Assembly (NCBI GenBank): GCA_031472005.1
Contig: PZJY01000005.1
Span: 2,852,001 to 2,916,000, forward strand
DNA: 64,000 bases
Source of the DNA: Tetracladium setigerum
Taxonomy: Eukaryota > Ascomycota > Leotiomycetes > Helotiales
Direction of reading: 5' to 3'
Positions 45,450 to 58,532 of the stretch are shown in pieces. Both the position numbers and the translations under genes were made by a program. Each line of letters starts with the position of its first letter. Within the stretch, counting starts at the first letter, position 1. The notes beneath the pieces were generated by a model. The model ran no database searches and had not been told where the DNA came from. It worked only from the letters and a program-made list of their open reading frames with translations.

Positions 45450-47262
45450 TTAAGCAGACTTGGTGGCCGCCTCAATCTCCTCCCGTTCCGGCGCTTTTCC
45501 TTCTTGAAGCTCTCTGAAGGTCATGGTAGGAACCCAAGAAATGCTCTGTCTAGCATCGGAAACCTCAGCATACAACTCATCGACTTGCTCCAGGGTAAGA
45601 CCCTTGGTTTCATAGATCATGAAGTACACAAAAGCGATGCAGATGAAGCAGCAACCTCCCCAGACGAAGAAGATCTTGGATTGCAGATTTGCGTTGCCCT
45701 CTCCGTAATTGACGAGGTATGGAGTGGAATATGCAATTGCCCAGTTCAAGAGCCAGTTGGTAGCTGTGGTCATAGAAAGAGACTTGGCGCGAACTTTCAA
45801 GGGGAAGATTTCTCCGGTGACGACCCTGCAGAAGAGAAACATTTCAGATTAGCAAATGCGCAACCAATTACGAACAAACAAACGAGTTGAATGGCTTAAG
45901 CAGGTGCAAGGGAGGGGGACATCATACCATGCGACTGGACCCCAACTCGCGGCGAAAAAGAAGATGTAGATGCAAATGAACGCAATAGCAGCCTTCTGCG
46001 CAGCCAGGTTGTGAACAATGATGTTTCCTAGTGCGTCCTGGCCGGTCGTTGTCGTTCCGAGAATAGCCACAAGGAATTGAGAAACACACATGCCAACTGC
46101 TCCCCAGAGAAGCACAGGACGTCGGCCCCATTTCTCAATAGCATAAAGGCCCGGCAAAGTCGACGCAACATTGACACAGTTCGTAATCAAACTGATCGTG
46201 AAAGAGTTGTCGAATCCAGAGTTCTTGAAGAATTGAGTGCCGTAGTAGAAGATGAAGTTGATACCAGTCAATTGTTGAAGCCCTTGGAGGCAGCATCCGG
46301 TGATAAGACGCTTGAGGAGATTCCCCTTGAAGCAATCCACATAGCTGGTCTCTCCGAGACTCAATTCATATTCATGATTAGCCTGGATTTCTGCGATTTC
46401 TTCAAGGACTGCGGGACTATCCTCAGGCAGGCGTCGAATTTTGGCGAGGTTCTTGATGGCTGCTGGTAGATTGTCCTTCTTGACCATGTAGCGAGGAGTT
46501 TCTGGCAAGAGCAGCATTCCAACGACTAAGATGATAGACCATGCAAATTGAACTGCAATAGGGATACGGTAAGATCCGGTGTCTCGGCGATGTTGGGTGG
46601 CGTTATTGACAATCGAGGCCAACAAGAGTCCGATAGTGATAGCCAGTTGATACGCGCCTACGATCACACCTCGAATCCATTTCGGTGCTGTTTCAGATTG
46701 GTAGAGAGGAACTAATTATTCCATCAACGATGCACAAATACTCGGGGAAAGGTTTCACACTCACTCATGGCAGAGATCAATCCCACTCCGAAGCCTGCGA
46801 AAAATCGTCCCGCGACAAAAATAGGAATGTCAGTTGCAACAGTCTGCAAAATCACACCCAAGTTGAACATGAGCGATGTAGATGCAATCAAGCCCCAACG
46901 ACGTCCAATAGCATCTGCAACAGGCGCTGCAGTGAGAGCACCGAAGAAGGTTCCGGCTGAGAGGATGGAGACGATCATGGCGGATTGGGATGCGGTGATA
47001 TCGAGATGTCCAGTACCGTTTCTGAATCCGGTTGAGAATTCCTCTTGCCAGTATGGCATTGCGAGAATACCGCCGATTGTTCCAGTGTCATATCTGATGT
47101 TCGTATCTGGTCAGCCTCGGAGCTATCTCCACAGGTTTGGCGAAGCTTGAGTGTGTGAACGTACCCGAAGAGAACTCCTCCAAATGCAACGAACAGGCCA
47201 ATCAGGATAGCTGGCCATGATTTGCCTGCTCCAGGCTCTGGATTCTTTATCATGAATGGCAT
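45450..47262 (-). CDS. MFS sugar (hexose) transporter
   Basis: 528 residues, 12-TM sugar porter of the plasma membrane. Three introns (47094-47164, 46712-46764, 45826-45927) join in phase. Sugar-porter signatures are VAFGGVLFGYDTGTIGGIL in TM1, DAIGRRWGL, AGRFFAGFGVGLISAMIPLY, PETPRYMVKKD, GLQQLTGINFIFYYG, EKWGRRPVLLWGA, FAASWGPVAWVVTGEIFPLK (PESPR- and GPVxW-type blocks) and YETKGLTLEQVDELY. A TATATAA on the minus strand (47391-47397) lies about 130 bp upstream of the ATG. It is divergent from the Zn2Cys6 regulator and two genes from a GH32 enzyme, so import of sucrose or fructan breakdown products is a reasonable inference. No break. Confidence 0.94.
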
Positions 47263-48674
47263 TGTGTAGGATCTGCAAGAAGAAGGTTGTGGCAATGCAA
47301 AATTTGTGCAACTTGATGGCCTGGTTGTGAGAGAAACAGAGAGCTTGAACCTTGGAGCTTGTCGAGAACATGAGAAGGAGATGTAGTGTCTTATATACAT
47401 GCATGTATTAGTCTCTAGTCCTTCTTGTCGAGGAGATGGAGTTGTGGAGAAACAGTATACCCGACAACAACAAAGCCTAGACCTCCGATCCGGCGCTTTC
47501 CACGGGTCAATCTTCCAACTAAACTCACATAGAAGCATCAACATGAATCGACTTATCATTCCACAACTTTGATCTCGCGTTTGCAACAATTTTCAAGACG
47601 AATACATGCGTCTCCGCGTTTCCCCCTGGGGACCCCTCATCTCGGAGGACTCAACCCATCATTGCAAGGATGAGGGTGAATTCTGATAGGTCGTCGATCT
47701 TACCTCCCTCCACTCTGAAAAATGGAGAAGGGAAATCCCTCAAAATTCAATGATCAAATAGATAGTGAGCACAGGAGATAAATGGATCGAAGGTTAACGT
47801 GATGTTAGTTTTGTGGACTCTATCCTTCCGCGCGTCTTATTGTATACGCGCCGCTACACCCGGGAAAGCAGTGATGGATCTCCCAAGAGTTCATAGACCC
47901 AATGATAATCCAAAGGATTCTGAAAGATACTAAAATGATGGAGAGACGACAGAATTATTTCGAAACATTATCTTTTACACGGCCCAATCTCGGTCAGTTA
48001 CTAGCCGTCGGTGTGGGTTTTGTACTCAACAAGCAAAGTTAGCGCCCCACCCTAAAAGCTTGCAAAAGTTAATGTCATTCTTCCTAACAACTAAGGCTCT
48101 ATTCTTAATCCAAGGTCATGCTTGAAATATTACTGGAGCAAAGGGGATATTATCCACTTGATCATTTACATCGAAGACACGCCAACTCTGTGAAGTCTGA
48201 ATGGGTCGGTTTTGGTGGCACTGATGTATGCTCGATGTTGCAACTTGCGATGCACTGTAATTATTAAATCCCTGCCCAACACCAACCATTACTACGGATC
48301 AGTTCATGCCCTGCCTTGTGTATTTTTAATTACTTGTTTGTTTACTTATTTATTCTATTCATACGCTAGTAATCTTGGCTACGCGTCTCTCGGGAGGTTG
48401 ATCTCGCTTGTCGGTCTTGGTATTTCTAGCTCCGCGACGGCACGGGCAGTTTCTAGCGACGATCCTGGGGATGACGGACTTGGTCTCATGTCAGCATGAG
48501 CTTCCGTTCACGCCACCGCCAATCTCAGACTTCTCAGCATCTTCTACGGCCGGTCTAGTGCATTGTCCTTGACTCGGCATCTGGATGGCTGTGAAGTTTA
48601 ATCCCACTTGCAGTCCTCACAACGTACTAATGATCTGATGCTGGAACCTTTGCATCCATCCCATCCAGTCAACC
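47263..48674. promoter_or_regulatory. Divergent promoter between transporter and Zn2Cys6 regulator
   Basis: 1.4 kb between the start codons at 47262 (minus) and 48675 (plus). It holds the transporter TATATAA (47391-47397, minus). I see no convincing CGG-pair site or gene. Confidence 0.5.
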
Positions 48675-50728
48675 ATGGCCGATAGCTACCCCCAGCCACG
48701 AGGAGACGGATCACGTCCGCGTGTGAGACCTGCCGATTGAGGAGGACGAAATGTGATGGACGAAAGCCTGCCTGTTCGTTCTGCGAGAAACACGAAATGC
48801 AATGTACCTATTCCAGCCCAACTCTGCCACCCCCGTCGAGGTAACGTCCCACCTCCGCGTTCTATGAAGGAAGCTTTGCCAACAGCGCTTTATTTACAGA
48901 CTGGATACAGATATTGCGGCGATCAAGCATCAGTTGGATCACCTTTGTGGACTGGTGTCCATAGAATTCGTGGGTCAAAAAGCCCGCATTTTCGAGAAAC
49001 CACCAGGTTATTTGCCCGAGCTGCCTCGATTACGAGAATACCCCCTCGATGAGAGTATCATCAGTCGGCACTGGAGGAGGGAGTTCCCTTTCTTGACTAT
49101 CCAGACCCCGTCAACCATGTGCTTGTTGGACCTGGATCCGAGACTTGCGGCTCAACTTGTAGCAAGAGAGAGGACTGATGTTTCGACGCTGTTGGTTTCC
49201 AGTGGACCTATAGGCTTCTTGATCCCATATGAGGATGGTATGAGGTCAGCAAAGTTGTTTGAAATCAAGCTAGAAGTTTCACTAAGACTCACAACATAGG
49301 GCGTTTGGGGCTTTTTATGACAGGATATACCATTGGTACCCTGTTCTGTTTCCGCAGTTCCTTGACTTTTATAGAGAACGGATCGCAAGTTTGCTTGCTC
49401 CGTCGACTGGATCTTGCCTCGTTCTTCTGGTCGCAGCTATTGGCTCGATTTCTGAGCACCAGTCGCTCAAGATAGCCTACGAAGTACGACCGGACGTAGG
49501 ATATATCAACAAGGCACTTTCCATGCTGCCTAATGTTCTTTCTGAATGCAATTTGGCGAGTGTCCAGTGTCTGGTTCTGCTCAGTATATATTACAGTCTG
49601 CTGGTGAGACCATGTCAAGCTCACGAGTACATTCTTATTGCATCCTCCAAAGCACAGGCAATCTTCAAATGGCAAGTTTTTGATCTGGTTTCGATCATGA
49701 TTTGATCTGTTAACTTATCCGACAGTCATTTATTGGAAGGAGACGAGAGACAGCTTGATATTTTGAGAAGATTGTTCTGGACAATATTAATTATCGAAAG
49801 GTTCGTAACTCTAGAAGAAAGCTTCATTACACCGAGTTAAGACTACATTAGTGAACTCTCCTGCCAGATTGACATGCCTGAAAGCAACATCTGGAAGTTT
49901 GACGATCGCATTCTGCTCCCGGGAACACTGGCCTCATGGGAACCATATCAAGAAGACCAAAGGAACTCTTTCAACGGCATGGAGTTTATTCACAGGATTG
50001 GAATTTCTTCGAGTACTTCCCAGGCCTACTTTCTCGCCCAAATTGCCATGTGCCGCATGGTTCGCCGGTGTACCACGTCTGTTTTTATCTCCTATGAACA
50101 GGAAAAGTTCTCACCTGTCATCGCTACGGAGCTCACATATCAACTCAATACTTGGCACAACCACCTCCCTTCCGAGATACGTTTTGCGCTTCATGATATT
50201 ACTGCCGAGATTCCCAGCGATTTGGTGAATGACTCCAGCGTGCCTTCGGCAGCTCGATATCTTCAGATGCAGTACTATCTGTGCTTAACAAATATCTACT
50301 GGCCAGCGGTTTATAGTATCATGAGCACGGATTCCCTTCAGTCCGCACCAATGGAGCATTGTACACAATTCTTTGAATCCTATGTTGGCTTCATCATCAC
50401 TGCACCCTCGGTCATTCAAAGGTGTCCGCTCAATCTTTGGAGCACGTATGCCAGGTATGTTAAGCCCCTTAAGTAAATCCATGATATTCGGTGAAGAATT
50501 AGAGGTAGCTAATTCATTCAACTTTTGAACATTAGTCTCTTCATCATGACCATGGCTTGTTTCAAAGCTGCAAACAACTCGCTCTTTCAATCAAACTTGC
50601 CCCCGAACTTGTATCGCTGTTTTGCAATTGCCGCAGAGCTTTTCAAAGTCGGTGAGGCTGTGGCTATCAGTTCGGCAATAGGAAAGTTAGGGTTGATATT
50701 AAGGGAACGACTTGTGGGCATATTTTAG
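48675..50728 (+). CDS. Zn2Cys6 fungal transcription factor, apparent 1-nt deletion near the start
   Basis: About 584 residues after correction. The zinc cluster is CETCRLRRTKCDG followed by CSFCEKHEMQC, matching C-x2-C-x6-C-x5-6-C-x2-C-x6-C, with RRR before it. The middle-homology region follows (FYDRIYHWYPVLFPQFLDFY, LRRLFWTILIIE). The ATG at 48675 opens MADSYP but reaches TGA inside the zinc cluster; one extra C in the run 48689-48693 puts it in frame as MADSYPPATRRRITSAC. Five introns join in phase (48841-48899, 49245-49299, 49672-49725, 49801-49851, 50455-50535). The third has a GC donor (GCAAGT) and an otherwise normal end. Length is a multiple of three only with the extra base. Placed between a sugar transporter and a GH32 gene, it probably controls them (inferred). 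Confidence 0.88.
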
Positions 50729-51932
50729 AGAAGGAGTCAACAAATGAAGAAATATGCAAGGTGTCAAGACGCCGCATATATATTTCTTGGAAGTCGATGA
50801 GAACAAGGCACTGACGAACATTCTGAATGCTCTATGACAATCGCCTGAGATTCTAGTGTTAGTTGGCAGGGCACCAAAATCCGTGATATCGATCTCAAAG
50901 TGTTCTACATTGTAGTTCACGGGGCGTAGCCTTGGCATCGGTTTCCATGGACAAAAATAACGCATTACATCTCCAAATGCAAGCGGCAATGTTTAATTCC
51001 CATAAGCCCAGCCACAACTTACCGAGTTGCCGTACTCTATCCAGATCCTTCTAGCGAATTCTTCGTGGTTGTCATGCATGTGAGGCTTGCATTTTGATGG
51101 CTTCCAAGATTACCACTGTGGGACTAAGTCGCCCCGTACCTGAACTAGACTGACTACTTTCTGTCAGACAAAGACGTATTGGTCAGATATGCGCTCCAAA
51201 GATTTACCCGCCTCCTTCGATCCCACTCTGCCTCGGACTGCGCGGATGGGGATGATGCCAAGAAATGTGCCACTCGGCTATCGCTTTTACTTCCCGACGT
51301 CCGCGAGATATATCAGCCCATGTCATCGAGCCTCAAATATTCAAATCATCACTTCGCGACTTGGATTTGATGCAAAAACATTGAAATCCCTGACTCAAGA
51401 GGCAATATTCCGATACTCGACTGGAGTTAGTGCGGGGAGAGTCACCCCGAGCGAGACGGCGGCTTCGGTGGTTCTCTTACTTCACTTACTTCTAGAAGCT
51501 AGCCTTTCTCCCCACATCTCCTGAGTATGAACACCCCGCAGTCTCTCAATATCTGGGGCGAAGATTGCCTCCACAATCTGGTGATACTTTGAGCTAAGAC
51601 CGGAGATGTGATATTGCTCGGGCATTCTAGCGGATCAACCAATTTTTGTGCCTTTGCAGCTTCATGCCAGTTGGATGATCCTCGGTATGCTAAGAAAGCA
51701 ACGCGGGAGCAATTTTTCTCTCAAGAGTGGGAAAGAAAAGAACGGAACTGCTAATGAACAACTGCAAAAGTGAAATTATCTAGCTTGAGAGAGAATCGAG
51801 TATAAATGGCACAGATTGCCCCTCGATTTGATCCCAATCCCTCCAGCCTTCCTCACTGAGAGCAAGCCATCGAGCATTTCCAATCTTTTTACCTTCTCCT
51901 TCTTCGGCATCTCTCAGTTATACTACCTCAAT
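50729..51932. promoter_or_regulatory. Region upstream of the GH32 gene with TATA element
   Basis: 1.2 kb. TATAAAT at 51801-51807 lies about 130 bp before the GH32 ATG. A plus-strand frame at 51189-51524 has no recognisable product. No other gene is supported. Confidence 0.45.
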
Positions 51933-54109
51933 ATGCGATACTCAATCGTTCCCGGTGGAGGTTTCCTCACAACTCTTCTCGTCTCGTTGTCCTCTCTGCA
52001 ACAAGCCTCCGTCATTGGAGAAGTCATTCCTCGTGTTAGAGACTGCGATCGAAAGCACTACCCAGGCCCTCAGAACCCAAACTTCGAAAATGGTCTTGAT
52101 GGATGGACCGTCATCGATGGAGATGCATTCGGCCCAAACTCTGCCAGTTCAGAAACCAGCTACTGGGACGGCCCTTTCAACAAGATTGGCAGTAAATTCT
52201 TATGGGGATTTGCACAAGCAGGAGATGCTGGCATTGGTTCGTTGAAGTCCAGCTCTTTCAAGGCAAGTTCAGTCATGAGCTTCTTGGTTGGTGGTGGGTG
52301 GGATGAGAAGAAGCTTTACGTTGGATTGGTTCGAGACAGCGATGGGAAGATCTTGCTCAAGCAAACCGGGCCAAATGATGAAGCAATGGTTCGAATTGTT
52401 TGGGATACTAGCGACTTCGCCGGCGAAAAAGTGCACCTCTTGGTCTATGATAATAGCACAGCTGGATTCGGACACATCAATCTAGATGACGTGCGCACTG
52501 GATGTGATGCTCTCAACGATAGAGGACTCACTTTCAACGTTCTCGGCCAGGCAAATCAACCAGCGCAAGGAAAATTGTCAACAAACAAACTTTACGCCGC
52601 CGATCCCATTCGTCCTCAGTATCACTACACCCCTTACCAAGGATGGATCAACGATCCCGCGGGCTTGATTCAATGGAATGGAAAACATCACCTCTTCAGT
52701 CAATTCAACCCTGCCGCCCCTTACTGGGGCCCCATGCACTGGTAAGTTCGCACACCGCTCCGCAGTACTCTCCTGGTATATGTCTCATATGTGTACCGAC
52801 AACGGAGAGAAGAACCTGTAAATTCCAGAGTCTAACAAACAACAGGTCCCATGCCCAAAGCAGTGATGCTGTACACTGGCGCGAACTACCAGTCGCCCTG
52901 TATCCGCCATTTGTCCAGAACACAGCCGATGCCTCTGGTCGCTTCACGGGTTCTGCAATCGCCAACAAGGATACTGGCAAAATGCAACTAATCTTCACGG
53001 ATTTCAACGACATTAACGTGCATCCCGGAGCTGTAGCAGAGGTAGTCTCTTCCGCAACCAGCAAAAATGGAATCGACTTCGGCTACTCTCCTGCAAATCC
53101 TGTCATCAAAGCACCACCACCTGGATCTGCCGCTGCTTTCCGTGACCCGAAGGTCTTCTGGGACCCGACTGATCGCACTTGGAAGATGGTTATTGGCTCT
53201 GGTGACAGTACAGGCGGCAAAGTCCAACTTTATGTCTCTACCAGCCCCAAAAATGCCGAGCAATTGTCCTGGAAGTATGTTGGCGTTCTATTTGAAGGAG
53301 ATCTAAGCAGAGGCACCATCTGGGAATGTCCCAACTTCTTCCCCATCGGCAACAAATGGGTTTTGTTCTATGGTGCAATCAACGTCGGTTTCTATCACGT
53401 CGGCACCTACAACGGCACAACTTTCGTTTCGGAAACTACCGGTCTTGCCGATGCTGGTCCAGACAGTTACGCCATGCAATGGTATGTCGACCAGGCAGGT
53501 CGCAATCTTGCTATCACCTGGCTCGGAAACTGGCCCACGCCCAAGCTACCCAGTCGTGTGAATGGTTGGGCTGGAGTTCAATCCATCACCCGTGAACTAT
53601 TCATTCGTGAGGACGGCGGACTTGGAAACAGACCAATTAAGGAGCTTGAGAGTCTTGAGGGTCGACAGATCACTAACTTGAAAAGGAAAACAGTCGAAGG
53701 TACTCTCAAAGTCGGCTCTAGCAACACCGCGCGTCTGAAGTTGAGCGTCGACTCTGCTGCTACAACTGCACAATCATTCAACATTACTCTCTTCGCCTCA
53801 GCTGTTGAGTCTACTGTACTCACGGTCAACTTGGCAAGTAAGACCATGACGCTAGACACCACGAATGCCGGATATGGACAGGCTGGTGTCTGGAAACACG
53901 CCATCGGTTTGACGGCGAATAAGAAAGTTACATTCGATATCTTCATTGATCGATCGACCTTGGAGGTTTTTGTGGGCGATGGAACTGTGTTGAGTATGAA
54001 GATCGTTCCGAGATACCAGGAGTCTACAGATATCAAGATTATCTCTCAGGGTGGAAAGACCGTTTTTGATAGCATTTCTCTGACTTCTTTGGCGTCTTCA
54101 TGGTCGTGA
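51933..54109 (+). CDS. GH32 glycoside hydrolase (invertase/inulinase/levanase family), secreted
   Basis: 690 residues. It hydrolyses beta-fructosidic bonds in sucrose, inulin or levan; the exact substrate is not decidable here. The ATG at 51933 precedes a signal-like segment (FLTTLLVSLSSLQQASV). Residues about 45-210 form an extra beta-sandwich-like domain (NPNFENGLDGWTVIDGDAFG...DDVRTGCD) that is absent from simple invertases and may bind carbohydrate. The catalytic beta-propeller follows: WINDPAGL (nucleophile D near 241, in place of the usual NDPNG), FRDPKVFWD (stabiliser D near 370) and WECPNFF (acid/base E near 430). The C-terminal sandwich ends with DRSTLEVFVGDG. One intron, 52742-52845. 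No break. Neighbours are a Zn2Cys6 regulator and a hexose transporter. Confidence 0.94.
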
Positions 54110-54748
54110 ATTGAGGTATGAGAAGACATCGGGAGTTCTAGACAATTAGAGGAAGTTGTAGATATGGATGAATGGTGGTACTAGGGTAGAAAAGTTAGCT
54201 GCACAATTCAAGAATTTTGAGTTGTAATTTGAGAGCAGTGAACTTGAACAATGATTTCTTTGATTCTACTTCTCCTTTGCATTCCCACAATTACACATCT
54301 GTTGAAGTTTGAGCGATTTTGCTTTCAGATTGTTGATTTGACATTGCGATGTACGATCTTGATTATGAATTCCGCAGACTGAAATCTCAGTGGTGCCAAA
54401 TCAAGTACTTGTTTATGGTTGGTAAAAAGACATAAATTGGAAGGAAATTCGTGTGTCGTTACATTCATTCTTGTTGGATTGTTTGTTGCTAAAAGTTGGC
54501 GGCGCACGTGATCTCTCCACATTAATTGAAGTCATCAGAATACTTTGTGTCTTACAACTAACATCAAAAATACACCCCACATCGCACTCATCTCCGAGAC
54601 TCAGAGCGAGGTACGAGCACCTTCGACCGTTTCATCGTGTTCTTCAAAAGTAAACTTGCTATTAATATTTTCGCAAAGATCACATACCCCAGAGAGCCGA
54701 TCAGATGGCTGCCTAACTACCAATTCTCCTCCTCGAGCAATCAAAAAA
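54110..54748. other. Intergenic region
   Basis: 639 bp between the GH32 gene and the F-box-like gene. No gene is supported. Confidence 0.4.
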
Positions 54749-56858
54749 ATGAAGAAATTCGACCACGAAACCATTCACTTGCCTGTTGAAGTAAAAAGAA
54801 TTATGCCAACGCCAGAGAACATGCGAATCAGCGGTTCTACTGATGATGACCGCCAAATCTCATCACTACCACAGCTTCCGGCGGAAATATGGGGCCTTAT
54901 TACCGAAAATGTGAATGATATCTTCTCTTTTTCATCCATTGTGAACTACTAATCAAATCGTTTATCTAGATCTTGTCCTTAAGAACTTTAAGCATCCTCA
55001 GCAGAACCTCCCACGCTCTGTATGGCATTGTCACACCGGTCCTCTACTCACGCGACTACATTGTCATACACACGAAGATTAGAAAGCTAAATCAAGGTCG
55101 TCTACTGCATCTAGAGTATCTGAGAGATCTGACTATAATTATAAAGGAGTATGGACTTAATTGGCAGGATCCAGTGGAGCTCAGCACAGCTGCTTTTGAC
55201 GGCTTTGTTGAGAACCTTTTCTCTTCAGCAATAAATCCCCGATCCTTGATGTAAGTACTCACACTTGTGACTTCACTTTACAAGCGGTGCGCCAGAATAT
55301 TTATGGGAGTTTAGTTTTCCCGATGTGTCAAAAACGATCAGAGTCTGGTTTAGATAATGATTCAAGCGTCTTGGGGAAATGGGGTATTAGCAGCTGACGT
55401 TTACAGTTGGTGGGTTAATGCCGAAAATCCTCAGCGGAATCCAAGTTCCGTAAGGGGCTGCTCAATCCTCGCTCCAGAATTTATTCGTCACTTAGCCAGC
55501 AGGAACCTCCAAAATATTTTCATCCAACTCGGAGAGCATGATGGAAACGATGATGCGTTTTTCATAGAACCACTCAACAATATGCGCACCCTCTCAATGT
55601 TCAACCATTTAAGATCTCTTGAGATCTACAATCTCCCAGGATTCCGAGAGAACGACAGAGATCTGGAGCATTTAACGTATGGATTGGTGCACTCCTTGAT
55701 TGGTTCGCCCCATCTCAAGACTCTTGGACTTGGTTTCAATCGAACCTTGAGAAATTATATGTCGCTTCATCCGGTAGAATTATCTTATGGAAGGTCATTC
55801 TCGCAATTCCTTCAGTCATTATGTGAGCGATACGCCAACTCAGAGGAAGCGCCAAAGCCATTAACTTTGGAAACCTTGAGGTTAGGATGTGGCCTATTCC
55901 TAGAGAATGTCGAGACCCAGTACTTGTCGAAGCTGCTCGATTTGCGGTCGTTGCGAAAGGCACATCTTTGGAGCGGAGCGTGTGCTGGGCGGCAACAGCT
56001 TGGCCGTAACGGTTACTACGAGCCGGACATGACTGCTTTCGACGGAGCAATACGTCTCAAGCAGTTGTCTATGCCTGAACTGACTGATAACATGATGCAA
56101 TGGCTGATAACCTGTAGAGCATCTGTCCAGGAGCTCATTATTGCACCAGATAGAGATTACGTCAGTCGCCCATTTCACCGCGATCAGCATGATATTCCTG
56201 CTGGCCAACTCAAGATGCTCTTTTTCCGAGATAACTTGAGTATCCCTACATTGCCAGCGGCGTTGAATTCGCCGCAATATCGCGATATGCTCGATGAAGG
56301 GATTTCGGAAGAAGAGGCCGAGCGTCGTATCACCTCCACTATCTTGGACAGATTGCTTCCCGAAGAAAGCTGCTTGGAGAGACTGAGTCTTGCTTTGAAT
56401 TTTAAAAGCCAATGGGTAAGAAATACCCTAAGTCTTACTTTAATTTGCCATTAACACAATCTTCATAGCCTTCTTTTATCGCTAGGATAAAAGATCTGAG
56501 ATTACTGCAACAATTGCGTCTCCAGCGTCCACGGAATTATCGTGGATCGTGGCCCAACTTGACAATGAGCAACTTCGAACTTTTCGCTACCTCTCCCCGG
56601 GTATATCCGCGGACAGAAGAGATAATTCGACACATTGCGGTGGTTTGTAAAAAGTTGAAGTTCGCGATGTTAGAACAGAAGGCTTGGAGAGTTATTCGGA
56701 CGGGAAATGACGTGGAGTTAGAGGCATTACACGAAGAAGAAATTTTGGGGATTGAGTTGTTTACGATACATAGTTTGGTTCAAGCAGCTCCTACCGATAT
56801 GAGTGGACTTCCTGGTCGGATGGAAATTTTTACTGCTGATTCATCGCAGGACTATTAG
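54749..56858 (+). CDS. F-box-like / leucine-rich repeat protein
   Basis: 613 residues. Probable substrate adaptor of an SCF ubiquitin ligase. Four exons join in phase: introns are 54911-54969, 55251-55406 and 56416-56468. The second uses a late acceptor after branch GCTGACG; an earlier apparent ATG at 55357 is intronic. The F-box-like block is LPQLPAEIWGLITENILSL, then RTLSILSRTSHALYGIVTPV. Downstream are irregular leucine-rich repeats (HLRSLEIYNLPGF, SPHLKTLGLGFN, LTLETLRLGCGLF, LRSLRKAHLW, LKQLSMPELT). The end IFTADSSQDY looks natural. The partner is unknown. No break. Confidence 0.72.
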
Positions 56859-56986
56859 TCACTGCAAAGGGATTCTTTTGGCCGACGAAAGACGGGTAGC
56901 TGGTGGGTGGCGTGGGGCATGCAATACTTCAAATAAATTGCTGATTTCATACTCGATCACCTCCACCATCGACAAAACCGCGCTAC

Positions 56987-58532
56987 TTATAAAAATTGCA
57001 AATCTTCCCTTGTCAACTGCGCAATATCAGTCTTCCCCATATTCCCCAACAGCAGATCCGTCTCCGCAAGCAAACACTTGAAAACGTGCTCTACACCCTC
57101 CTGCCCACCCATCGCAAGACCGTAAACATACGGCCGCCCTAGCAAAACAGCCTTCGCTCCCAAGGCCAACGCCTTCAAAACATCGGCACCAGTTCGAATA
57201 CCGCTATCAAACAAGATCTCCAATCCAGATTCCCTAACTTTCTCATCCTTTCCGATTTCCGACAAAGCGTCAAGCGAGGCAATGGCACCATCAACTTGAC
57301 GGCCACCATGGTTAGAGACGATAATACCGTCCATACCATACTCAATCGCCAAGTGCGCATCCTCAACACTCTGTATACCCTTCAGAACAATCGGTCCATC
57401 CCAATTTTTCTTGAGAATTTCAAGATGTTTCCACTCTCGATACGTGCCGGAGTTCATAACATCCAACCAAAGCTTCGACCTCTTCAACGCGGGGATATTA
57501 GACAACAATTTATAAATTCCCGCAATACTGCCCGGCCGCGTCAACAGGTCCCCAATCTCAGCCAATTTCTCACCGGCGGTTCGCACATCCGCTGCTTCGA
57601 GCGCCTCGTATTTCTTCTGAAAAGCCGGATCCGACAAGCCGATTTGACATCCCTCGCCGAAGATAAAAGGAAGATACGATTCATCTAAATCAGCGGGACG
57701 CCAACCGAGACTGAAAGTGTCAAGTGTGACAACGAGGACTTTGTAGCCGTGGGCCTTGGCGCGCGTGAGAAGACTGATGGTGATTTCTTCGTCTTGTGGT
57801 TTGGGCCAGTAGAGTTGGAACCAGCGGTCTCCGTCGCTGTTAGCGAGAGCGACTTCTTCAATTGTGCGTGTTGCGGCTGAGGAGAGGATCATTGGGATAT
57901 TGAGGTTTTGACAGGCGCGTGCTGTGGCTTCTTCGCCTTGGGGGTGGAGGATGTTTTGTACGCCGATGGGGGCGGCGAGGATGGGACTGGGTTAGTAGTT
58001 AGTTGGTAGTCTTTTTGAATTTTTTTGAATTTTTTGTAAACTGAGAATCATTGTTCTGGGCAGGAGATTTGTTGTCATATACATCTCTCGCTCGTGTTGC
58101 GGAATAGCAATATAGAGATCGTCGCACCAGAAAGGCTCGAACAATTCTTTTATTTTTTCCCAAAAAAACTAATTTGAACAAACCTCTTATAATCCACACC
58201 AAAAAGCGTGACCCCTAAATTCCTTCTCGTAGCATTAACCAGCATTCTCGGCCTCAATCGGTACCTATCAAAAGCGCCGGTATTTGCAGCACAAGTAGCA
58301 CCCGTCCCTGCCGAGCAAAAGACGTAATTGAAATTAGGCAAGGGGACTGCTCGTCGAGCTGCTGCTTCCCATTCTGTGAACCTGGTGGAGAAGATGGGTT
58401 TCCGAAGAGAGCCGTAGATTTGTCGTTGGTAGTTTGCTGGTGCTTTGGGGTCGGGATGGTGTAGGTGGAGGAATGGGTTTGTGGCTCTTCATTGGCAGTG
58501 CTGGGGTTGTGTGAGTTGGAGAGTGATGACAT
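56987..58532 (-). CDS. FMN-dependent alpha-hydroxy acid oxidase/dehydrogenase (lactate oxidase-like), one apparent frameshift
   Basis: About 449 residues after correction. FMN enzymes of this family oxidise L-2-hydroxy acids; with no cytochrome b5 domain this one resembles lactate 2-monooxygenase or glycolate oxidase-like fungal proteins. Motifs: PNFNYVFCSAGTGATCAANT, APIGVQNILHPQGEEATARAC, PMILSSAATRTIEEVA, GDRWFQLYWPK (FMN), WDGPIVLKGIQSVEDAHLA, the active-site IIVSNHGGRQVDGA, then ILFDSGIRTGADVLKALALGAKAVLLGRPYVYGLA. Intron 57987-58183 (197 nt) joins in phase. The N-terminal frame (MSSLSNSH, ATG 58532) must shift after TIPTPK to APANYQRQIYGSLRK; one extra base in the run at 58447-58450 fixes it. 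Confidence 0.88.

Noticed and set aside
55357..55406. ATG at 55357 as the start of a separate gene, or a frameshift in the F-box-like gene
   Set aside because: A late acceptor at 55406 with branch GCTGACG joins the upstream exon in phase, so this ATG is intronic and no frameshift is needed.
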